64,000 nt of DNA from Mesorhizobium sp. Its GTDB lineage: Bacteria > Pseudomonadota > Alphaproteobacteria > Rhizobiales > Rhizobiaceae. This document shows positions 58,054 through 64,000 of the stretch, in pieces; the first letter of the stretch is position 1, and every line of letters begins with the position of its first letter. The DNA is taken from the NCBI GenBank assembly GCA_004020545.1, contig SAQE01000017.1:32029-96028 (forward strand), read 5' to 3'. The notes under the pieces were generated by a model, which saw only the letters and a list, made by a program, of their open reading frames with translations, did not search any database and was not told where the DNA came from. The translations under genes were made by a program, and so were the position numbers.

Positions 58054-61000
58054 CTAAACCAATTCCACTTCGACCACACCCGGCACCGCGCGCATCGCCG
58101 ACGCGACTTGCGGCGAGATGCGGTAGCGATTGGGGAGCTCGATCTCCACCTCGCCCTGACCCGCGTCCTTGATAAGGACGAAGCTAACCTGCCCCTCGCC
58201 CTTCACGGAAAGCTGGTTGGCCAGGATGTTGATCGGCTGGGCGTCGCGCACGAAGATGCGCAGCGCCTTCTGGATGCGGCTTGCCTCGTCCTCCAGCGAC
58301 TGCACCGTCTGGATGCGCAGATTGATGCCCTCCGGCCGGTCTTCCGCCGAAACCGTGATCACCACGGAACGGCCGGGCTCGAGCATGTCGCGATATTGCG
58401 CCAGGCCTTCGGAGAAAAGCACCGCCTCATACTGGCCCGTGGTGTCGGAAAACTGCACGACGCCCATCTTGTTGCCGGTGCGGGTCTTGCGCTCCTGCTT
58501 GGTGGTGACGGTGCCGGCGAGCCGGCCGGCGGCGGCGCCGCGTTTGACCGCAGCCGAGAATTCTCCCCAGTTCTGCACCCGCATCTTCTGCAGCGCGGCC
58601 TTGTACTCGTCGAGCGGATGCGCCGAGAGATAGAAGCCGACCACCTGGAATTCGCGATGCAGCCGGTCGGCGGCAAGCCAGGGATCGGTCGCAGGCAGGT
58701 TGAGCGCCTGCGACTGGGCGCCAAGCGAGGCGCCGAAAATATCGGCCTGGCCGGAGATTGCGTTCTGCTGCGCCAGCGAGGCGAGCCCCATCATCCGCTC
58801 GACACCGGCCATCATCTGGGCGCGGTCATGCCCGAAGCAGTCCAAGGCTCCCGCCATGATCAGGCTTTCGAAGACGCGCTTGCCGACGACCTTCGGATCG
58901 ACCCGCTCGCAGAAATCGGCAAGGCTCTTGAACGGCCTCTCGCCACGCTTCTCGACGATATGCTCGACCGCGGCGTCGCCGACGCCTTTGAGCGCCGCCA
59001 GCGAGTAGAAGATCTTGTTCTCGCCGACCTCGAACGGTCGGAAGCTGGTCATCACCGAAGGCGCCACCACCTCGATGCCGAGGCGCAGCGCATCCTGCCG
59101 GAAATCGGCCAATTTGTCGGTGTTGCCCATGTCGAGCGTCATCGACGCGGCCAGGAACTCGACCGGATAATGCGCCTTGAGATAGGCAGTCTGGTAGGAC
59201 ACCACTGCATAGGCGGCGGCGTGCGACTTGTTGAAGCCGTAGTCGGCGAATTTAGCCAGGAGGTCGAAGATGAAGTCGGCCTGCGGCTTGGCAACGCCGC
59301 GCTCGACCGCGCCCGAGACGAAGCGCTCGCGCTGCTTGTCCATCTCGGCGCGGATCTTCTTGCCCATGGCGCGGCGCAGAAGGTCCGCTTCGCCGAGCGA
59401 ATAGCCGGAAAGCTCCTGCGCGATCTGCATCACCTGTTCCTGGTAGACGATGACGCCTTGCGTCTCCTTCACCAGATGGTCGATCTTGGGGTGGATCGAG
59501 GCCATCTCCTCTTCGCCGTGCTTTCTGGCATTGTAGGTCGGGATGTTCTCCATCGGGCCTGGGCGGTAGAGCGCGACCAGCGCGATGATGTCCTCGATGC
59601 AGTCCGGCCGCATGCCGATCAGCGCCTTGCGCATGCCAGCACTTTCAACCTGGAACACGCCGACCACCTCTCCGCGCGACAGCATCGAATAGGTGTCCTT
59701 GTCGTCGAGCGGAATGCGGGCAAGATCGATGTCGACGCCGCGCCGGCGGATGAGCTTCACCGCCGTTTCCAGCACGGTCAGCGTCTTCAGGCCGAGGAAG
59801 TCGAACTTCACCAGCCCCGCCTGCTCGACATATTTCATGTTGAACTGGGTGACCGGCATGTCCGAGCGCGGGTCGCGGTACATCGGCACCAGTTCCGACA
59901 GCGGCCGGTCGCCGATGACGATGCCCGCGGCATGCGTCGAGGCGTGGCGGTAGAGGCCCTCGAGCTTCTGCGCCGTGTCGAGCAGCGTCTGGACGATCGG
60001 CTCCTTCTCCGCCTCCTCGGCGAAGCGTGGCTCGTTGGCGATGGCATCCGCCAGCTTGACCGGATTGGCCGGGTTCTGCGGCACCATCTTGGAGAGCTTA
60101 TCGACCTGGCCGTAGGGCATCTGCAGCACACGGCCGACGTCGCGCAGCACCGCGCGCGCCTGCAGCGTACCGAAGGTGATGATCTGGCCGACCTGGTCGC
60201 GGCCGTATTTCTGCTGGACGTAGCGGATGACCTCCTCTCGCCGGTCCTGGCAGAAGTCGATGTCGAAGTCGGGCATCGAGACGCGGTCGGGGTTGAGGAA
60301 GCGTTCGAACAGCAGCGAGAAGCGCAGCGGGTCGATGTCGGTGATGGTCGTCGAATAGGCGACCAGCGAGCCGGCGCCCGAACCGCGCCCCGGCCCGACC
60401 GGGATGCCTTGCGATTTGGCCCATTTGATGAAGTCGGCGACGATCAGGAAGTAGCCGGGGAACTTCATCTTCTCTATGATGCCGAGCTCGAATTCGAGCC
60501 GCTCGCGATATTGCTCGACCGTGTAGCCGGGCGTCGGCCCGTGCTTGGCAAGCCGCGCCGCCAGCCCCTCGCGCGCCTGGCGGGCAAGCTCGGCGGCCTC
60601 CGCCTTTTCGGCCGCGTCCTTGTCGGCGGCGTCGGCGCCGGTGAAGCGGGGCAGGATCGGGCTGCGGTTCTTCGGATAGTAAGCGCAGCGCATCGCGATC
60701 TCGACCGTATTGTCGATCGCTTCCGGCAGGTCCGAGAACAGCCGCGCCATCTCGGCCTGGCTGCGCAGGAAATTGTCCGGCGAGAGCCGGCGGCGGTTAT
60801 CGGCGGCGACCACCGAACCCTCGGCAATCGCAATCAGCGCATCATGCGCCTCGTAGTCGTCGCGCTTGGAGAAGAAGGCCTCGTTGGTGGCGACCAGCGG
60901 CAGTTCGTGGATGTAGGCGAGGTCGACCGTCGACTTCTCGACCATGCGGTCATAGCCCTGAACCCGCTCCAGCTCGACATAAAGCCTGTCGCCGAACAGC

Positions 61001-61581
61001 GCTTTCAACGTCAGCAGCCGCTGTTCGGCAAGGTCGCGGCGGTCGGCCTTGAGCGCGCTGCCGATCGGGCCGCGCGGGCCGCCCGTCAAGCAGATCAGGC
61101 CATCGCAATGGCCTTCCAGCATCGTGCTGGTCATATGCACCGGCTCGCCGGGCGGCGTCTCCAGATAGACCCGGCTGATCAGCCGGACCAGATTGGCATA
61201 GCCGCCCTCGCTCGCGGCGATCAGCACAACCGGTGACATCTCGGGCCCGTGCCGGCGGCGGTCGCGCTGGGCCTCGACCGCCTCGCCGGCAAAGGCGAGA
61301 TCGATCTGGCAGCCGATGATCGGCTGGATGCCGTCCTTGACCGCCTTCTGGGCGAATTCGAGCGCGCCGAACAGGTTGTTGGTGTCGGTGACCGCGATGG
61401 CCGGTGCCTGGTCCTTGGCCGCGTGGCCGACGATGGCGCCGAGCTGCAGGGCGCCCTCCAGCAGCGAATAGGCCGAGTGCACGCGCAGATGGATGAAAGT
61501 CCGCGCCGGCGCCTCCGGCTGCGCCGCCTTCACCGCTGCTTCGCGCTGCAACGGGTCGCGTGGAAGTCGTTCATCCGCCAT
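58054..61581 (-). CDS. dnaE: DNA polymerase III alpha subunit
   Basis: An 1175-residue replicative polymerase. The PHP domain opens FIHLRVHSAYSLLEGAL (residues ~29-45). The C-family palm has PDFDIDFCQDRREEVIRYV (aspartates near 432). GPGRGSGAGSLVAYST, FNKSHAAAYAVVSYQTAYLKAHYPVEF and a C-terminal OB/tau-binding region follow. The length is normal for alphaproteobacterial DnaE1. It is the main chromosome replicase. A second long open frame exists on the other strand (shadow of GC-rich coding). Confidence 0.96.
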   Translation of the reverse strand: MADERLPRDPLQREAAVKAAQPEAPARTFIHLRVHSAYSLLEGALQLGAIVGHAAKDQAPAIAVTDTNNLFGALEFAQKAVKDGIQPIIGCQIDLAFAGEAVEAQRDRRRHGPEMSPVVLIAASEGGYANLVRLISRVYLETPPGEPVHMTSTMLEGHCDGLICLTGGPRGPIGSALKADRRDLAEQRLLTLKALFGDRLYVELERVQGYDRMVEKSTVDLAYIHELPLVATNEAFFSKRDDYEAHDALIAIAEGSVVAADNRRRLSPDNFLRSQAEMARLFSDLPEAIDNTVEIAMRCAYYPKNRSPILPRFTGADAADKDAAEKAEAAELARQAREGLAARLAKHGPTPGYTVEQYRERLEFELGIIEKMKFPGYFLIVADFIKWAKSQGIPVGPGRGSGAGSLVAYSTTITDIDPLRFSLLFERFLNPDRVSMPDFDIDFCQDRREEVIRYVQQKYGRDQVGQIITFGTLQARAVLRDVGRVLQMPYGQVDKLSKMVPQNPANPVKLADAIANEPRFAEEAEKEPIVQTLLDTAQKLEGLYRHASTHAAGIVIGDRPLSELVPMYRDPRSDMPVTQFNMKYVEQAGLVKFDFLGLKTLTVLETAVKLIRRRGVDIDLARIPLDDKDTYSMLSRGEVVGVFQVESAGMRKALIGMRPDCIEDIIALVALYRPGPMENIPTYNARKHGEEEMASIHPKIDHLVKETQGVIVYQEQVMQIAQELSGYSLGEADLLRRAMGKKIRAEMDKQRERFVSGAVERGVAKPQADFIFDLLAKFADYGFNKSHAAAYAVVSYQTAYLKAHYPVEFLAASMTLDMGNTDKLADFRQDALRLGIEVVAPSVMTSFRPFEVGENKIFYSLAALKGVGDAAVEHIVEKRGERPFKSLADFCERVDPKVVGKRVFESLIMAGALDCFGHDRAQMMAGVERMMGLASLAQQNAISGQADIFGASLGAQSQALNLPATDPWLAADRLHREFQVVGFYLSAHPLDEYKAALQKMRVQNWGEFSAAVKRGAAAGRLAGTVTTKQERKTRTGNKMGVVQFSDTTGQYEAVLFSEGLAQYRDMLEPGRSVVITVSAEDRPEGINLRIQTVQSLEDEASRIQKALRIFVRDAQPINILANQLSVKGEGQVSFVLIKDAGQGEVEIELPNRYRISPQVASAMRAVPGVVEVELV

Positions 61582-61673
61582 GGGGCTCGTGTCGCTCGAA
61601 AGGACTCAACATTCGGGTGAGATGTATTGTCCGCAAGCGCGTGATGCGAGTCCAGCGATCACCTGTGCACAGC

Positions 61674-63686
61674 TCAGGCGAACTCCATGATCACCGCGTC
61701 GACCGCCAGGCTGTCGCCAGGCTTGGCGTTGAGCTTCGCCACGGTGAGGTCGCGCTCGGCGCGCAGCACGTTTTCCATCTTCATCGCCTCAACCACAGCC
61801 AGCGTCTCGCCGGCCTTGACCTCCTGGCCTTCCGCGACGGCGATCGAAACGACGAGGCCGGGCATCGGGCAGAGCAGCATTTTCGACGTGTCCGGCGGCA
61901 ACTTCTCCGGCATCAGCCTTTCAAGCTCCGCCGTAGGCGGCAGCATGGCTTGAGCCGTCACCGACATGCCTTTCCAGGCGATGCGAAGACCGTTCAGCAC
62001 CGGCCGGATCTGCGCCGCAATTCCTTTGCCATTGACCGAGCCATGCCAGATCGCGTCGCCCGGCCGCCAGTCGGAAACGACCGTCACGGGCTTGCCGCCA
62101 TCGATCGAGAGATCGACCTCCATCGGGATGGAGACCATGCCGTCGACAATGCTGACGGGAAGATAGCCCGTGCCGATCTTCACCACCCAGTCGCGCTTGA
62201 GATGGCCGGAATGCGGTGCCAGCCGCCCGCCGAGGCGATCGAGCCGGTCCCGGCGCAGCAGCTCGATCGCGGTGGCGATTACGGCAAACACCGCTTTTTC
62301 CTCGCTGTCCGGTTCGACCGGCGAAAAGCCGTTCGGATATTCCTCGGCGATGAAACCGGTCGACAGCCGTCCTTCGCGCCAGCGCGGGTGCTGCATCAGC
62401 GCCGCCAGGAACGGAATGTTGTGCTCGATGCCGTCGACGACGAAGCTGTCCAGCGCCTCGGACATCGCGTCGATGGCTGCCAACCTCGTCGGCGCCCAGG
62501 TGCAGAGCTTTGCCACCATCGGGTCGTAGAACATCGAGATCTCGGAGCCTTCGGCGACGCCCGTGTCGTTGCGGATCACGATATCGCCGGACGTGCCCTC
62601 TTGCGGTGGCCGGTAGCGCGTCAGCCGGCCGATCGACGGCAGGAAGTTGCGGAACGGATCCTCGGCATAGAGGCGGCTTTCCACCGCCCAGCCGTTGAGC
62701 TTCACGTCGCTTTGCCTGATGCCAAGCTTTTCTCCAGCGGCAATGCGGATCATCTGCTCGACCAAGTCGATGCCGGTGACGAGCTCGGTCACCGGATGCT
62801 CGACCTGCAATCTCGTATTCATTTCAAGGAAATAGAAGTTCTTGTCCTTGTCGACGATGAACTCGACCGTGCCGGCGCTCTGGTAGTCGACGGCCTTCGC
62901 CAGCGCCACCGCCTGCTCTCCCATCGCCTTGCGCGTCTTGGCGTCGAGGAACGGCGACGGCGCCTCCTCGACCACCTTTTGGTTGCGGCGTTGGACCGAA
63001 CACTCGCGCTCACCCAGATAGAGCGCGTTGCCGTGCGCGTCGGCCAGCACCTGAATCTCGATATGGCGCGGGTCGACGACGAATTTCTCGATGAAGACGC
63101 GGTCGTCGCCGAAGGAGCTTTTTGCTTCCGAGCGCGCGCGCTCGAAGCCGTCGCGGACTTCCGCCTCGCTCCAGGCGATGCGCATGCCCTTGCCGCCGCC
63201 ACCGGCCGAGGCCTTGATCATGACCGGATAACCAATCTCGCCGGCGATCCTTTCGGCATGGTCGGCATTTTCGATGACGCCCAGCCAGCCGGGAACGGTC
63301 GAGACCTTGGCCTGGCTGGCGAATTTCTTCGATTCGATCTTGTCGCCCATCGCGCGGATCGCCTTGGGCTTCGGCCCGATGAAGACGATGCCTTCCTTTT
63401 CCAGCACTTCGCAGAAGGAAGCGCGCTCCGACAGGAAGCCGTAGCCGGGATGCACCGCCTCGGCGCCGGTCTCCTTGCAGGCGGCGATGATCTTCTCAGG
63501 CAGGAGATAGCTCTGCGCGGCGGCCGGCGGGCCGATATGCACCGCTTCGTCGGCCATTTCGACATGCATCGCGTCGCGATCGGCGTCCGAATAGACCGCG
63601 ACCGTGGCAATCCCCATCTTGCGCGCCGTCTTGATCACGCGACAGGCGATCTCGCCACGATTGGCGATCAGGATCTTCTTGAACAT
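61674..63686 (-). CDS. pccA: propionyl/acetyl-CoA carboxylase biotin-containing alpha subunit
   Basis: A 670-residue protein. The biotin carboxylase domain (residues 1-~450) starts MFKKILIANRGEIACRVIKTA and has the ATP-grasp SAGGGGKGMR and EMNTRLQVEHPVTE. A linker domain follows, then a biotinyl domain with AMKM (biotinyl-Lys K636) near the C-terminus. It transfers CO2 to propionyl-CoA with a PccB partner, which is not in the window, feeding methylmalonyl-CoA. The start at 63686 matches the family; an upstream Met at 63812 runs into non-conserved sequence. Confidence 0.92.
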   Translation of the reverse strand: MFKKILIANRGEIACRVIKTARKMGIATVAVYSDADRDAMHVEMADEAVHIGPPAAAQSYLLPEKIIAACKETGAEAVHPGYGFLSERASFCEVLEKEGIVFIGPKPKAIRAMGDKIESKKFASQAKVSTVPGWLGVIENADHAERIAGEIGYPVMIKASAGGGGKGMRIAWSEAEVRDGFERARSEAKSSFGDDRVFIEKFVVDPRHIEIQVLADAHGNALYLGERECSVQRRNQKVVEEAPSPFLDAKTRKAMGEQAVALAKAVDYQSAGTVEFIVDKDKNFYFLEMNTRLQVEHPVTELVTGIDLVEQMIRIAAGEKLGIRQSDVKLNGWAVESRLYAEDPFRNFLPSIGRLTRYRPPQEGTSGDIVIRNDTGVAEGSEISMFYDPMVAKLCTWAPTRLAAIDAMSEALDSFVVDGIEHNIPFLAALMQHPRWREGRLSTGFIAEEYPNGFSPVEPDSEEKAVFAVIATAIELLRRDRLDRLGGRLAPHSGHLKRDWVVKIGTGYLPVSIVDGMVSIPMEVDLSIDGGKPVTVVSDWRPGDAIWHGSVNGKGIAAQIRPVLNGLRIAWKGMSVTAQAMLPPTAELERLMPEKLPPDTSKMLLCPMPGLVVSIAVAEGQEVKAGETLAVVEAMKMENVLRAERDLTVAKLNAKPGDSLAVDAVIMEFA

Positions 63687-63952
63687 TCGGATGTCGTCCC
63701 TCCGGCGAAGCCTTCCAGTTCTATGGACAATTCCGGCGCGTCTCAAGTGTCTGGACCTCCTGCCCTCGGCGTCTGATGCCGATTGCGGAAAGCACGCCGA
63801 AAAACGTCGCAACAGACGTTGGCCGGCACCCCTGAACCCGGTAGAGTGACGGCGGGCGCATGACGAATGGCGGGCAGATGCTCGCCTCGCCGGGCAGGCT
63901 CGGCAGCCTGTTGCAAACTGAAACTCTGGAAATTGTTTTGGGAGGATGCCTC

Positions 63953-64000
63953 ATGAAAACGCGTGCCGCAGTCGCTGTTGGTGCCGGAAAGCCGCTTGAG
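63953..64000 (+). CDS. adhC: S-(hydroxymethyl)glutathione dehydrogenase / class III alcohol dehydrogenase, first 16 codons
   Basis: Only MKTRAAVAVGAGKPLE is present before the window ends, behind an excellent GGGAGGATGCC Shine-Dalgarno sequence. This N-terminus closely matches FrmA-type class III alcohol dehydrogenases (E. coli: MKSRAAVAFAPGKPLE), which oxidise S-hydroxymethylglutathione in formaldehyde detoxification. It is divergent from pccA; the 266-base gap 63687-63952 holds no other supported gene and should contain both promoters. With 16 residues the call is limited to family level. Confidence 0.65.
   Translation, partial: MKTRAAVAVGAGKPLE

Noticed and set aside
58108-61236. A 1042-codon plus-strand frame opposite dnaE
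   Set aside because: A shadow frame of the same kind; dnaE on the minus strand has full catalytic motifs.

Overview
The window reads as an ordinary stretch of a Rhizobiales chromosome, most likely Mesorhizobium or a close Phyllobacteriaceae relative. The basis is high GC with strong GC3 bias, the gene order mfd-sdhE-recG-DUF502-glmS-glmU, the order topA-rnr-DUF983-NUDIX-rpmG-pleD-divK-DUF3572-dinB, a direct-repeat GTTC-N7-GTTC LexA box before dinB, and several dispersed palindromic intergenic repeats typical of this group. I could not compare genomes, so the genus is an inference.

Layout. 1-1.8 kb: the start of an adenine deaminase gene, a small membrane protein and an outer-membrane beta-barrel. 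1.97-3.04 kb: a tRNA-Leu(UAA) gene cut in its anticodon loop by a 983-bp insertion that itself carries a different, complete tRNA-Leu(UAA) and one unknown gene. 3.3-13.4 kb: accessory and housekeeping genes (GT-C-like membrane protein, NudK, an OYE-type reductase, DUF982, an alpha/beta hydrolase, CinA-like, UspA pair, Gpt, NUDIX, PilZ). 13.6-18.8 kb: an ABC exporter with a leader region holding a 13-codon ORF, GNAT, NAD synthetase and a Tag-like glycosylase. 18.9-25.8 kb: DUF1003/DedA, DgkA, GFA, a diguanylate cyclase, an Xre/RES toxin-antitoxin pair, a membrane protein and class II DAHP synthase.

26-40.7 kb: repair and cell-wall precursor block (mfd, sdhE, recG, DUF502, glmS, glmU). Two accessory units are set into it: a GIY-YIG nuclease gene flanked by ~72-bp inverted repeats, and a class III cyclase-TPR gene preceded by a structured non-coding stretch. 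CcdA and a small secreted protein follow. 41-56.4 kb: topA-rnr-DUF983-NUDIX-MFS and rpmG, then divK-pleD (c-di-GMP/cell cycle), DUF3572-HAD, a secreted protein with an 18-bp tandem repeat, GNAT, and SOS-controlled dinB. 56.5-64 kb: a small periplasmic protein, a DMT permease, dnaE, the biotin-carrying propionyl-CoA carboxylase subunit, and the first 16 codons of a glutathione-dependent formaldehyde dehydrogenase.

The two observations most worth following are the tRNA-splitting element that brings a replacement tRNA of the same anticodon, and the GIY-YIG gene boxed by inverted repeats, which looks like a small mobile unit. Functions are assigned from motifs and remembered family resemblance; no database search was run.
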